64,000 nt of DNA from Halorubrum cibi (GTDB taxonomy: Archaea > Halobacteriota > Halobacteria > Halobacteriales > Haloferacaceae), in contig NZ_FXTD01000007.1 of the NCBI RefSeq assembly GCF_900182635.1, positions 62,001 to 126,000 of the forward strand, read 5' to 3'. Position 1 is the first letter of the stretch. Each line of letters begins with the position of its first letter. This document shows, piece after piece, positions 18,119 to 26,460 of this stretch. A program made the translations under genes and the position numbers. The notes under the pieces were generated by a model. It searched no databases. It saw only the letters and a list, made by a program, of their open reading frames with translations, and was not told the DNA's origin.

Positions 18119-18368
18119 TCCTCTCTAATCTTGGAAAAAACACGAGCGCATCATCTGCCGATGATTTCGGCAGGGCCTCCGTGGATTGATTCCTGGATTC
18201 AGTAACCGATCTGTACAATTAATTCGGCAGATGGTACCAAAGATACGGTGTGTTCCACCCACGAACAGCATCCGAAGAAGCGATTTCAACGGAACTCGTC
18301 GTCGAAGACTGAGCCGACCCGTTCGGTGCGCCGATCGACGATCCGCTCCGTCATGTCCACTGCCCGCG
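18056..18368. other. Intergenic stretch after tnpB
   Basis: It carries the element's right hairpin (18089-18108) and, outside the element, a perfect inverted repeat CTGCCGA-N5-TCGGCAG at 18155-18173. A short open frame ending at about 18288 (minus strand) reads like the end of a protein, but has no supporting start or context. Nothing else is seen. Confidence 0.6.
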
Positions 18369-18785
18369 TTAGGACTCGACCGGCCGGAACGTGACGATTC
18401 GCCCGCCGTCGGTCTCTCGCTCGCCCACGTCGACCTCGACCGTCTCTCCGACCTCGATCGCGTCGCCGTCGCCATCGGCATCGACATCGCCGTCGCCGTC
18501 GACCCCCCGAACGATCCCCGTCAGCCGAACCGGTCCGAACCGGGCGACGGCGGTGACGTACGGCGCGTCGTCGGAAAAGCGCGGCGAGGGAACGTGGACG
18601 ACAGTGAACGTCTCGACCGTCCCCGAGCCGGGAAGCGGCTCCTCCGAGAGCGGAGATGACCCGCACTCCGGACACACGCGCCGCGGCGGCAGCGAGCCGT
18701 GGCCCTCGGGACAGACGAGCGCGTAGCCCGCGCCCTCCGAGAGCGCGTCGATCCACTCGTCGTACCCCTCGTCTCGGGCGGTCAT
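18369..18785 (-). CDS. DUF35 Zn-ribbon/OB-fold acyl-CoA-associated protein
   Basis: A 138-residue protein with an N-terminal rubredoxin-like zinc ribbon (one half CPEGHG, the other CPECGS) and a C-terminal OB fold (TFTVVHVPSPRF...YVTAVARFGPVRLTGIV). DUF35 proteins usually pair with thiolases or HMG-CoA synthase and help channel acyl-CoA between active sites. The gene overlaps the thiolase gene by 4 bases, so the two are translationally coupled. An Asp/Gly-rich run (GDGDVDADGDGD) near residue 96-108 is an odd acidic insertion between OB strands. Confidence 0.85.
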   Translation of the reverse strand: MTARDEGYDEWIDALSEGAGYALVCPEGHGSLPPRRVCPECGSSPLSEEPLPGSGTVETFTVVHVPSPRFSDDAPYVTAVARFGPVRLTGIVRGVDGDGDVDADGDGDAIEVGETVEVDVGERETDGGRIVTFRPVES

Positions 18786-19948
18786 TCCGCCACCTCCAGC
18801 ACGTGGACGACGGCGCTCGCGACCGTCCCGCCCGCGTTGTGGGCGACGCCTACCTCGGCGTCCGGGACGTGCTCGCTGTTCGGGTGATCGCCGCGAAGCA
18901 GCCGCGTCACCTCGGCGATCTGCGACCCGCCGGTCGCGCCGACGGGATGACCCTTCGCCTTCAGCCCGCCGGAGAGGTTCACCGGCAGGTCGCCGTCGGC
19001 GGTCGTGTGGCCGTCGCGGGCGGCGGCGATCCCCTCGCCCGGTTCGGCGAGCCCGAGCGACTCGATCGCGAGCACCTCCGCGATCGTGAAACAGTCGTGG
19101 ACCTCCGCGAGGTCGACGTCGGCCGGCCCGATACCGGCGTCGTCGTAGGCGGCGGTCGCGGCGTCGACGGCCGCGGGCGTCGCGGCGAGGTCGGTCCGGT
19201 CGGCGAGCGCCATCCGGTCCGTTCCCTGGCCGGTGCCGGTCACGGCGACGGGCGCGTCCACGTCGTTCTCGGCGGCGTACTCCTCCGAGACCAACACGAG
19301 CGCGCTCGCGCCGTCGGTGATCGGGCAGGCGTCGTAGAGGTGGAGCGGCTCCGCGATCGGCGGGGAGTCGAGCGCCTCCTCGACCGACACCTCGGTGCGG
19401 AACTGCGCGTACTCGTTCGGGAGCGCGTTCTCGTGGTTCTTCGAGGCGACGTGTGCGAGGTCCTCGCGGCTCCCGCCGTGCGCCTCGAAGTAGGCGCGGG
19501 CCATCAGCGCGTACGCGCCGGGGAACGTGACGCCGGCCCGCACCTCGAAGAGGTCGTCCGCCGCTATCGCCAGTCCCTCCGTGGCCCCCTCGGTGTCGAG
19601 GTTCGTCATCCGCTCCATCCCGCCGGCGACGACGACGTCGGCGTCGCCCGCCGCCACCGTCCGGACCGCCTCGCGGACCGCGACGCCCGCGGACGCGCAC
19701 GCCGACTCGTAGCGGGTGGCCGGACAGCGGACGCCCGCCGCCTCCGCCATCAGCGGGGCCTGGTGGCCCTGGTGCTCCGCGAGCGCGCCCATGAAGTTGC
19801 CGTAGTTCAGTTCCTCGACGGCGTTTCGGTCGACGCCGGCGTCCGCGAACGCGCGGTCGGCCGCCTCCGCGAACAGGTCCCGGCCGGTCCGCTCGGGGTG
19901 GCTCCCGAACCGCGTGAGTCCGACGCCTGCGACGCGTACCTCGGTCAT
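18782..19948 (-). CDS. Thiolase family protein
   Basis: A 388-residue thiolase of the SCP2-like group. The nucleophile Cys lies in ESACASAG, the active-site region VHDCFTIAE follows, and GGLKAKGHPVGATG supplies the catalytic His. The length fits. It would condense or cleave acyl-CoA thioesters such as acetoacetyl-CoA; archaeal members with a DUF35 partner act in mevalonate synthesis or in fatty-acid breakdown. The DUF35 gene follows with an ATGA overlap. Which pathway it serves here is not decided by the neighbours. Confidence 0.85.
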   Translation of the reverse strand: MTEVRVAGVGLTRFGSHPERTGRDLFAEAADRAFADAGVDRNAVEELNYGNFMGALAEHQGHQAPLMAEAAGVRCPATRYESACASAGVAVREAVRTVAAGDADVVVAGGMERMTNLDTEGATEGLAIAADDLFEVRAGVTFPGAYALMARAYFEAHGGSREDLAHVASKNHENALPNEYAQFRTEVSVEEALDSPPIAEPLHLYDACPITDGASALVLVSEEYAAENDVDAPVAVTGTGQGTDRMALADRTDLAATPAAVDAATAAYDDAGIGPADVDLAEVHDCFTIAEVLAIESLGLAEPGEGIAAARDGHTTADGDLPVNLSGGLKAKGHPVGATGGSQIAEVTRLLRGDHPNSEHVPDAEVGVAHNAGGTVASAVVHVLEVAE

Positions 19949-20017
19949 ACACGATCGATGACCGGTGACCGCGTTTAGCTCTGCCGGAAGCGGGGACCGC
20001 GGGGACGGAAAACGGGG

Positions 20018-20773
20018 CTACCCGATGTACCGCAGGTCGTCGTCGGGGACCGCCGGGCCGTCCTGCATCTCGCGGATCTTGCCGACGACCTCCTCCATCT
20101 CCTCGGCTCGGTCCTCGAGGGAGTCGTAGCCGAGTTCGAACCCGAGACGACCCTCGAGGACCTCGAGGACCGCTCGCGCGCTCTTCGGATCGACGAGGTA
20201 GCCGCTCGTCTCGCCCATCAGGCAGGCCGCCTCGAACCCGCGACGGCCGCCGAGCCCGAGCACGAGCCCGGAGACGCCGACGATCCCGCCCGCCGGCTCG
20301 TCGGGACGGAACTCCACGCCGGCCTCGCGGAGGTCGTCCGCGAGCGCCGCCTCGGAGACCGCCCCGAGTACCGTGTACTCCTCGACGAGTTCGCCCGTCG
20401 GCACGCCGCCGAGCGCGAACGCGCGTTTCGCGCCGAACGACTCCGCGACGTCGAGGAACGTCGAGGTGAGTCGGTAGTGTCCCGCGTTCGACCCCGCCTG
20501 GTGGTCGCCGGTCAACACGAGGAGGTCGGTACCGTCGGTCTCGACGGCGTGAAACTCCGCGCAGGTGAGCTCCGCGACCCCGTCCTCGCCGTCGACGCTC
20601 ACCTGCGGCGGGAACTCCGTGGCGTACACCCGCCGGACGAGTTCGCCGTCGAACTCCTCGAGGAGGTGTTCGGCCGCGAGCTTCCCCACGTGGCCGACGC
20701 CCGGGAGCCCCTCGATCAGTACCGGGTCGTCGAGCTCCGGCGTGGCCACCTCGTCGATCTCGATGTCGTCCAT
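20018..20773 (-). CDS. PAC2 (proteasome assembly chaperone) family protein
   Basis: A 251-residue archaeal PAC2-family protein. It has the family opening (PVLIEGLPGVGHVGKLAAEHL), a middle strand ALGGVPTG and IVGVSGLVLGLG before an acidic helical C-terminus. The family is named for the eukaryotic proteasome assembly chaperone; the archaeal role is not well established. It stands at the head of a conserved block with nop10, eIF2 alpha, S27e and L44e, all on the same strand, which is a common archaeal gene order. Confidence 0.85.
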   Translation of the reverse strand: MDDIEIDEVATPELDDPVLIEGLPGVGHVGKLAAEHLLEEFDGELVRRVYATEFPPQVSVDGEDGVAELTCAEFHAVETDGTDLLVLTGDHQAGSNAGHYRLTSTFLDVAESFGAKRAFALGGVPTGELVEEYTVLGAVSEAALADDLREAGVEFRPDEPAGGIVGVSGLVLGLGGRRGFEAACLMGETSGYLVDPKSARAVLEVLEGRLGFELGYDSLEDRAEEMEEVVGKIREMQDGPAVPDDDLRYIG

Positions 20774-20868
20774 ACGGCGAACGTGCGGGCGGCGGTCACA
20801 AGAGGGTGGCTATTCGGGGATCACGAGTCGGGAGCGAGTCGGGACGTTTCGGCCCCCGCGTACCCGCC

Positions 20869-21051
20869 TCACTCGGGTCCGTTCGAGCGCGCCCGACGGC
20901 GGTACTCGCCGTACCGGTCAGTCGGGTCGAACGGGGCGGGCGCGCTGTTCTCGGCGGGGGAGCCGCACTCCGGGCAGCGGTCGCCGAGCGTGTACACCGG
21001 GCGGTCGTGGGCGGCTTCCCAGTCGGAACAGACGCGGATGTCGGAGCGCAC
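20869..21051 (-). CDS. nop10: H/ACA RNP protein Nop10
   Basis: A 60-residue protein with a short zinc-ribbon-like start (IRVCSDWEAAHDRPVYTLGDRCPECGS) and a Pro-rich C-terminal helix with DRYGEYRR. This is the usual length and layout of Nop10. Nop10 holds Cbf5 in the H/ACA complex that makes pseudouridine in rRNA and tRNA. The first half of the archaeal zinc site is incomplete here, as only one Cys precedes CPEC. That is common in halophiles. The gene follows eIF2 alpha closely, as expected. Confidence 0.9.
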   Translation of the reverse strand: MRSDIRVCSDWEAAHDRPVYTLGDRCPECGSPAENSAPAPFDPTDRYGEYRRRARSNGPE

Positions 21052-21084
21052 GGGTGAGGTGTAGTGGGGAATCGACGCCGCGAG

Positions 21085-21885
21085 TTACTCGTCGTCCTCG
21101 CGCCGATCGCGGTGGAACGACCCGACGCCGCCGGCGGACTCGATCGCCTCGCGGGCGCGCCCCGCGGCGGCCTCGAGTTCGTCCTCGGCCGTCTTGTAGT
21201 CGGGGGCACGAACCTTGATCCGGTACTCCGGCGAGCCGACGTAGCCCACGTCGAGCTCGACGCCGTCGGGGATCTCGCCGTTCCCCTCGGCCGCCTCCAG
21301 GGCGGCCTTGACGTCGTCGACGCCGTCGGCGGCGGCCGACTCGAGGTCGACGTAGCCGGTGACATCGACGTACGGGACCGAGACGTTCTCGCGGGCCGCG
21401 TCGACGATCGCCTCCGCCGCGTCGTCGTCGACGTCCACGTCCTCGAGCGCCTCGAGCCCGCGAATGGCGGACGACTCGAAGGCGTCGTACAGCGAGTCGT
21501 ACTCGCGGAGGAGCGCGTTCGCGACCGCGGTGTACCGGTCGTCGTCGACCTCCTCGCCGAGCGCGATGAGCATCCAGTTGTCGGCCTTGCGCTCGTTCTT
21601 CCAGTCCTGTATCGTCTCCTTGCGCTGGTGTTCGTTGACGTCCTTGATCGAGAGATCGATCTGGTTGGAGGACTGGTCGACCTCCAGCACCTTCGCGACG
21701 ACGGTCTGTCCCTCGCGGACGTGGTCGCGGACGTTCTTGATCCAGCCGGAGGCGACCTCGCTGATGTGACACAGGCCGCGTTTCTCCTCGTACTGGTCGA
21801 GATCGACGAAGACGCCGAAGTCGGCGATCTCGTCGATCTCGCCGACGACGAGCTCACCGGGTTCGGGCCAGCCGCTGTACTTCAT
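21085..21885 (-). CDS. eif2a: Translation initiation factor 2 subunit alpha
   Basis: A 266-residue archaeal aIF2 alpha. An N-terminal S1 RNA-binding domain ([21 protein letters not shown]...[16 protein letters not shown]) is followed by a helical middle domain and a C-terminal alpha-beta domain ([16 protein letters not shown]...[10 protein letters not shown]). It forms part of the heterotrimer that brings initiator tRNA to the ribosome. The length is normal. It lies 17 bases downstream of S27e, in an operon with ribosomal genes. Confidence 0.95.
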   Translation of the reverse strand: MKYSGWPEPGELVVGEIDEIADFGVFVDLDQYEEKRGLCHISEVASGWIKNVRDHVREGQTVVAKVLEVDQSSNQIDLSIKDVNEHQRKETIQDWKNERKADNWMLIALGEEVDDDRYTAVANALLREYDSLYDAFESSAIRGLEALEDVDVDDDAAEAIVDAARENVSVPYVDVTGYVDLESAAADGVDDVKAALEAAEGNGEIPDGVELDVGYVGSPEYRIKVRAPDYKTAEDELEAAAGRAREAIESAGGVGSFHRDRREDDE

Positions 21886-21902
21886 GATGGGGGGCGAGGC
21901 GG

Positions 21903-22076
21903 TTACCGCGCCTCAACGGTTTCGACGACGTCGCCGGCAAGCTCGGCCTCCCCGCCGGTCGGGGTCGCGAGCGTGGTGCCGCAGACGGCACACGACACGA
22001 CCGAGGACGCCTTGCCGAAGACGACTTGTTCGTTCTCACAGTCCGCACAGCGCACGCGGTGGAAGCTTCCCGCCAT
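21903..22076 (-). CDS. rps27e: Ribosomal protein S27e
   Basis: A 57-residue protein with the four-Cys zinc ribbon of S27e: CADC followed by CAVC. The ATG at 22076 precedes AGSFHRVRC, which is the usual archaeal beginning. It belongs to the small ribosomal subunit. L44e ends two bases upstream of its start, so the two are translated together. Confidence 0.95.
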   Translation of the reverse strand: MAGSFHRVRCADCENEQVVFGKASSVVSCAVCGTTLATPTGGEAELAGDVVETVEAR

Positions 22077-22078
22077 GA

Positions 22079-22360
22079 TCACTCCTGGAACGTGAGCCGG
22101 CCCGCGCGCCATCCCTCGCGCATGTGGGCCTTCCCGCAGTCGCTACAGCGGTAGTTCAGGTGCGTCTTCTTGGTGGGCTTGTCTCCACCGGGCACCTTCG
22201 AGTACCCGCCGGCGTTGCCGATCGTCGCGAGCGCGCGGCGTCGCTGTCGCGCGTCGCGTTTCATGCCGGTCGCACGACCCGATCGGACCTTCTCGACCTC
22301 GTGCTCCTGATGGGAGTCACAGTGAGGGCAGTACGTATTGAAGCGGCGTGGCATTTCCAT
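22079..22360 (-). CDS. rpl44e: Ribosomal protein L44e
   Basis: A 93-residue large-subunit protein with zinc-binding CPHC and CSDC pairs, a basic middle section ([21 protein letters not shown]) and the family phrase KTHLNYRC. It starts with [12 protein letters not shown], typical for haloarchaeal L44e. It is the first gene of the L44e-S27e-eIF2alpha-Nop10 block. Confidence 0.95.
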   Translation of the reverse strand: MEMPRRFNTYCPHCDSHQEHEVEKVRSGRATGMKRDARQRRRALATIGNAGGYSKVPGGDKPTKKTHLNYRCSDCGKAHMREGWRAGRLTFQE

Positions 22361-22468
22361 GGATATCTACCTTGGGAGCCGGTTCGACGCCGACGCTTAA
22401 AACGGGTTTGGTCTGGCGTGGACGGCAGACGGAGGCAGGTCGGCTCCGGCCTCGACGGTCCGATCAGT

Positions 22469-23560
22469 TCATAGCGTGTAATCGTGCTCGCCCGTCTCCG
22501 ACTCCAGGAACGCCGTCAGCAGGTCGACCGTCGCCGCGACGTCTCGGACGTTCGCCGTCTCCGTCACCGTATGGAGGTACCGCGTGGGGACCGAGATCGC
22601 GCCGACCGGCTTCGCGCCGCCCGGCGTCTGGAAGCCGGCGGTGTCGGTGCCGCCCGCCGGCAGCACCTCGTGTTGGTGGTCGATGTCGTTCGACTCCGCG
22701 ACCTCGGTCAGCCGCCGGTGGACCTTCGGGCTCGTGATCACGGAGGAGTCCTTGAGCTTGATCGCCGCCCCGTCTCCGAGGCTCGTCACCGCGTCGGCCG
22801 CCTCGCCGATCTGCGGGACGTCGTTGGCGACGGTTACGTCCAACGCGATCGCCAGGTCCGGGTCGACGTCGACGCCGAGCGCGTGCGCGCCGCGGAGCCC
22901 GACCTCCTCTTGAACCGTCGCGGCGAAGTGGATCGTGACGTCCGGGTCGTCGATCCGGCGCGCGGCCGTGAGGGCAGCGAACAGGCAGACACGGTCGTCG
23001 AGCGCCTTCCCGGTCACGCAGTCGCCCATCCGCGTCGTCGTCTGGTCGAGCGTGACGAGGTCGCCGACGCTCACCAGGTCGGCGACCGCGTCGGCGTCGC
23101 GGCCGAGGTCGATGAAGACGTCCGACACCTCCTCGTCCGCCTCGCGCTGCTCGTCGGTGAGAGTGTGCGGCGGCACGGAGCCGATGACGCCCGTGAGGTC
23201 CCGCTCGCCGTGGACGGTCACGCGCTGGGCCCGCAGCACGCGCGGATCGAACCCCCCGAGCGCGTCGATTCGGACGAATCCCTCGTCGTCGACGTGGCGG
23301 ACCATGAATCCGATCTCGTCCATGTGGGCCGCGACCGCGACCGAGTAGTCCGGGTTCGCTGCGCCCTCGATCGTGCCGACGACGTTGCCCATCGCGTCCG
23401 TGCGGACGCGGTCGACCGAGTCGGCGAGCTCGTGGCGAACGATCTCGCGGACGCGGTCCTCGTACCCCGGAACCCCGCGGGCCTCGGTGAGTTCGTACAG
23501 CAGGTCGGAATCGAGCGAGTCGTCACCGTCGAACGGGTCGTCGCCGGACGTGGCGGACAT
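22469..23560 (-). CDS. M42 family metallopeptidase
   Basis: A 363-residue aminopeptidase of the TET/FrvX group. Metal ligands appear in AAHMDEIGF, in KALDDRV, and in ATVQEEVGLRGA. The last ligand His is in VPTRYLHT. M42 enzymes form 12-subunit shells that trim peptides in the cytoplasm, often after the proteasome. I choose the ATG at 23560; a TTG nine codons upstream is possible but adds nothing conserved. It stands alone, with the next gene divergent. Confidence 0.9.
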   Translation of the reverse strand: MSATSGDDPFDGDDSLDSDLLYELTEARGVPGYEDRVREIVRHELADSVDRVRTDAMGNVVGTIEGAANPDYSVAVAAHMDEIGFMVRHVDDEGFVRIDALGGFDPRVLRAQRVTVHGERDLTGVIGSVPPHTLTDEQREADEEVSDVFIDLGRDADAVADLVSVGDLVTLDQTTTRMGDCVTGKALDDRVCLFAALTAARRIDDPDVTIHFAATVQEEVGLRGAHALGVDVDPDLAIALDVTVANDVPQIGEAADAVTSLGDGAAIKLKDSSVITSPKVHRRLTEVAESNDIDHQHEVLPAGGTDTAGFQTPGGAKPVGAISVPTRYLHTVTETANVRDVAATVDLLTAFLESETGEHDYTL

Positions 23561-23713
23561 GCGTGACTCCAGCGCCGCCACGGTCAAAGTACCGTAGGAT
23601 CCGGTCGTCGTCCGCCGTGGGGTCCGGCTCTCGTGGACTCCCGTGTCGAGAACGATGAACCGTTTTATCGTTGTTCCACAACGCTTTTGCGGTCCCTCCG
23701 GAGAGGTGGGGGC

Positions 23714-23971
23714 ATGACCGACGTCAAGGCGGAACTCCGCGAACAGTTCATGGACGCGTTCGGCGGCGCCGACTTCCCCGTACAGAACCAGATGGACCTC
23801 GTTCCGGCGCTGCCGGACGGCCCGGCGACGAAGTTCGAGGCGGGCGACGTGAGCTTCACGGCGATGGAGCTCGCCGCCAAGCTCGGCAGCGACCAGGACT
23901 TCCCGTACGACACCGCCGAGGAACTCGTCGACGACGTCCTCGAGGCGCTCGAGTCGAAGGACCTGATCTGA
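23714..23971 (+). CDS. MTH865-like small protein
   Basis: An 85-residue protein matching the MTH865-like family pattern: an N-terminal helix ELREQFMDAFGGADFPV, then PALPDGPATKF and a helix with FTAMELAAKLG. Structures of the family are small helical bundles, and the function is unknown. The ATG at 23714 is chosen because the family begins there. No operon partner is evident; the J-domain gene begins 71 bases later. Confidence 0.85.
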   Translation: MTDVKAELREQFMDAFGGADFPVQNQMDLVPALPDGPATKFEAGDVSFTAMELAAKLGSDQDFPYDTAEELVDDVLEALESKDLI

Positions 23972-24042
23972 GTCGATCGCGGCCGCAGTCCGGGGCTCCC
24001 CGCCGGCGAGAGGTTGATACGCACGCGGCCGTTACCACCTCC

Positions 24043-24756
24043 GTGACCGTGGCCGCCATCGGCGTCGTCCCGCAGTGGGTTCTCGTGGGGGTCGCCCTCG
24101 GTATCGCCGCGAGCGTCGTCGTCGCGATCGTCTTCTACCTCGGACACCGCCTGTTCCCGGAGAAGGCGTCGACCGCTGGGACCGAGACGCCGAGCGGCGA
24201 CGCGCGCCGTCGCGGGGAGATCCGCGCGTACCTGACGGCGATCGGCGAGCGGTTCCTCGAGGAGCACACGGTCGCCGGGGTGGTCGTCCCCTTCTATCTC
24301 CCGGCACGCGGGGTCGTCGTCACCTTCGATGCGCACGACTACTTCCGGCTCGAGGGGGAGAACGTGCGCGCCGTGTTGTGTGAACACGAGATGCCCGGCC
24401 GCGGGCTCGGCCGCCGACTCCCGTTCGACGTGACCGAGCCCGACTGGGATACCGGCCCCGATCGTCCTCGACGGAACGATCACGTCGCCGACGCGTACGC
24501 GGAGCTCGGACTCTCCACCGACGCCGACGCCGACGCGGTGAAGCGCGCCTACCGCGAGCGCGTCAAGGAGACACACCCGGACCGCGGCGGCGACGAGGAG
24601 GCGTTCCGCCGGGTCCAGGAGGCGTACGCGACCGCCAGTGACCACGCGGACGGCGGAGCGAGCGGGTCCGACCGATCCGGACCGACCGATCGATCCGGTC
24701 GGGCCGACCGCTCCGGCCGGGAGGCCCGCCGGAGCGGGTACGGATCCGGACGCTGA
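24043..24756 (+). CDS. Membrane-anchored J-domain protein
   Basis: A 237-residue protein with one N-terminal membrane helix (near residue 5-30), a haloarchaea-type middle domain, and a C-terminal J domain with the HPD motif (KETHPDRGGDEEAF). J domains stimulate Hsp70 ATPase, so this would bring DnaK to the membrane. Its last 30 residues are a Ser/Gly/Arg/Asp low-complexity tail. The start is GTG at 24043, just before the membrane helix. No other J-protein or chaperone gene is nearby. Confidence 0.85.
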   Translation: MTVAAIGVVPQWVLVGVALGIAASVVVAIVFYLGHRLFPEKASTAGTETPSGDARRRGEIRAYLTAIGERFLEEHTVAGVVVPFYLPARGVVVTFDAHDYFRLEGENVRAVLCEHEMPGRGLGRRLPFDVTEPDWDTGPDRPRRNDHVADAYAELGLSTDADADAVKRAYRERVKETHPDRGGDEEAFRRVQEAYATASDHADGGASGSDRSGPTDRSGRADRSGREARRSGYGSGR

Positions 24757-24818
24757 GACGACCACGCGACCGCCGAGACGCCGGTTCATCGCGTTCACCG
24801 ATCCGTCACGAACGAACG

Positions 24819-24825
24819 TTTATGA
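24819..24825 (+). promoter_or_regulatory. TATA-like element for the zinc alcohol dehydrogenase
   Basis: TTTATGA lies about 28 bases before the ATA codon where the protein family normally begins. This is the usual distance from a haloarchaeal TATA box to a leaderless start. It supports transcription starting very near 24851. Confidence 0.5.
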
Positions 24826-24886
24826 TGATAGATACGTCATCTCACACCACATACAAGCAGCCAGACTCCACGAGTACACCGACGAC

Positions 24887-25891
24887 ATGACGGAGGGCCT
24901 CTCGATCGACGAGGTCGACCGTCCGACGGCGACCGGTCCGAGCGACGTGATAGTCGAGGTCGAGGGCGCCGGGTGGTGTCAGACTGACAACCACATCATC
25001 GAGGGAATGTGGGCGGAGTACGTCCCGCAGGAGCTCCCGATGACCTTGGGCCACGAGAACGCCGGGACGGTCGTCGAGACGGGCGAAGACGTGGGCCTCG
25101 TCGAGCCGGGCGACCCCGTGATCTGCCACCCGGTCCAGACGTGCGGCACCTGTCGACCCTGTCGGCTCGGCGAGACGATGTACTGCGAGAACGACGCGTT
25201 CAACGGGTTAACCACCGACGGCGGATTCGCCGACTACCTCCACACGAGCGAGCGCTCCGTGATCCCGCTGCCCGACGGCGTCAGCCCGATCGACATCGCC
25301 CCGCACGCCGACGCGGGGATCACGGCGTACCACGCCGCGAAGAAGGCGGTGGCCGAGTTGAACCCCGGCGACCACGCGGTCGTGATCGGCGTCGGCGGGC
25401 TGGGCCACATCGGCCTCCAGTGCCTCGACGCGATGAGCGCCGCCCGGGTCACCGCGGTCGACGTGAAGGAGTCCGCGCTCGAGTTGGCGGACCGGTACGG
25501 CGCGGATCACCTCGTCAACCCGGTCGACGAGGACGTGCGCGCGGAGATAGACGGGATCACGGACGGCACGGGCGCGGCGCAGGTCCTCGACTTCGTCGGC
25601 GAGGACGTGACCACGGCGTACGCGCCCGACGTCACCGCCGCCGGCGGCGACCACCATATCATCGGCTACGGCGGGCACGTCCACGAGCCGGCGCAGGCCT
25701 TAGTGAACGGCGAGTTCTCCTTCGTCGGGAACATCGTCGGCCGCTACGCGGAGCTCCAGGAGCTCGTTGCGCTCGTCGAGCAGGGCGATGTCGACCTCCA
25801 CACCAGCCGGTACGACCTGGACGAGGTCAACGCCGTCGCCGAGAAGCTCGAACACGGCGAGATCGACGGCCGGGCCGTGATAACGCCCTGA
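24887..25891 (+). CDS. Zinc-dependent NAD(P) alcohol dehydrogenase
   Basis: A medium-chain dehydrogenase. Catalytic zinc ligands are Cys in GWCQTDNH and His in GHEN. The structural zinc site is CGTCRPCRLGETMYC, and the coenzyme fold has GVGGLGHIG. The next residues (VTAVDVKESALELA) end with Asp, which suggests NAD+ preference. The first standard in-frame start is ATG 24887, but this drops the first beta strand (QAARLHEYT). Family members begin with Met exactly where this gene has ATA (24851). The substrate is unknown; the group includes 6-hydroxyhexanoate and general alcohol dehydrogenases. Confidence 0.85.
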   Translation: MTEGLSIDEVDRPTATGPSDVIVEVEGAGWCQTDNHIIEGMWAEYVPQELPMTLGHENAGTVVETGEDVGLVEPGDPVICHPVQTCGTCRPCRLGETMYCENDAFNGLTTDGGFADYLHTSERSVIPLPDGVSPIDIAPHADAGITAYHAAKKAVAELNPGDHAVVIGVGGLGHIGLQCLDAMSAARVTAVDVKESALELADRYGADHLVNPVDEDVRAEIDGITDGTGAAQVLDFVGEDVTTAYAPDVTAAGGDHHIIGYGGHVHEPAQALVNGEFSFVGNIVGRYAELQELVALVEQGDVDLHTSRYDLDEVNAVAEKLEHGEIDGRAVITP

Positions 25892-25955
25892 GGAAGGCTC
25901 AAATCGGAACTTCACTCTCGAACAGAGCTATACGTCGCGTCCGTGACGTTCGCGT

Positions 25956-26438
25956 ATGGACGTCGTCGTTCCGCTGGTCTCTCGGCTCTCGCCGTCGCAA
26001 CGCTGGTCGCTTCTCGCCGGCGTCTACGCGTTCGGCTGTGCCGCGCTGACGGCGGTCCTCCTTTCCGACGTGCTCGGGCTCTTTGCCGAGGTGATCGGGC
26101 TGCCGCCGACGCTCTCCATGCTCCTCCTCGCGAGCCCCGCGCTCGTCGCCGGCGCGGGGATCTGGTGGGCGCTCGTCGAGCGACGCGGCGCCTACACGTA
26201 TCCGGCCGGGGCCGCGTTCGGGCTCCTTACGGCGCTCTCGACCGGGGCGGTGTGGACCGTCCGGTTCGTGTCCGTCTGGGGCGTCGAGATGCTCACGGCC
26301 GGTCCCGTGCCGCTTCTCGTCGGGTTCGTGCTCGGGATGACGGCGCTCGCGGGAGTCCTCGTCGGCCTCCCGTTCGCGTACGTCCGTCGGCGGAGCGGGA
26401 GGCGGTCGGACTCCGCCGCGACCGCTAACTCCTTGTGA
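25956..26438 (+). CDS. Four-helix membrane protein, unknown function
   Basis: A 160-residue protein with four hydrophobic helices (near 15-40, 52-72, 83-105 and 112-138) and short basic ends (ERRG and RRRSGRRSD). I do not recognise a family. It resembles small integral membrane proteins kept next to metabolic genes in many haloarchaea. It precedes the E1-alpha gene by 22 bases on the same strand, so co-transcription is possible. Confidence 0.65.
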   Translation: MDVVVPLVSRLSPSQRWSLLAGVYAFGCAALTAVLLSDVLGLFAEVIGLPPTLSMLLLASPALVAGAGIWWALVERRGAYTYPAGAAFGLLTALSTGAVWTVRFVSVWGVEMLTAGPVPLLVGFVLGMTALAGVLVGLPFAYVRRRSGRRSDSAATANSL

Positions 26439-26460
26439 TCACGGAACACACCGGACGAAC

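Noticed and set aside
18286-18360. A minus-strand frame ending in MTERIVDRRTERVGSVFDDEFR
   Set aside because: It is only 22 residues from its ATG, and the longer frame overlaps the DUF35 gene in another frame. It may be a gene end, but no start or family supports it.
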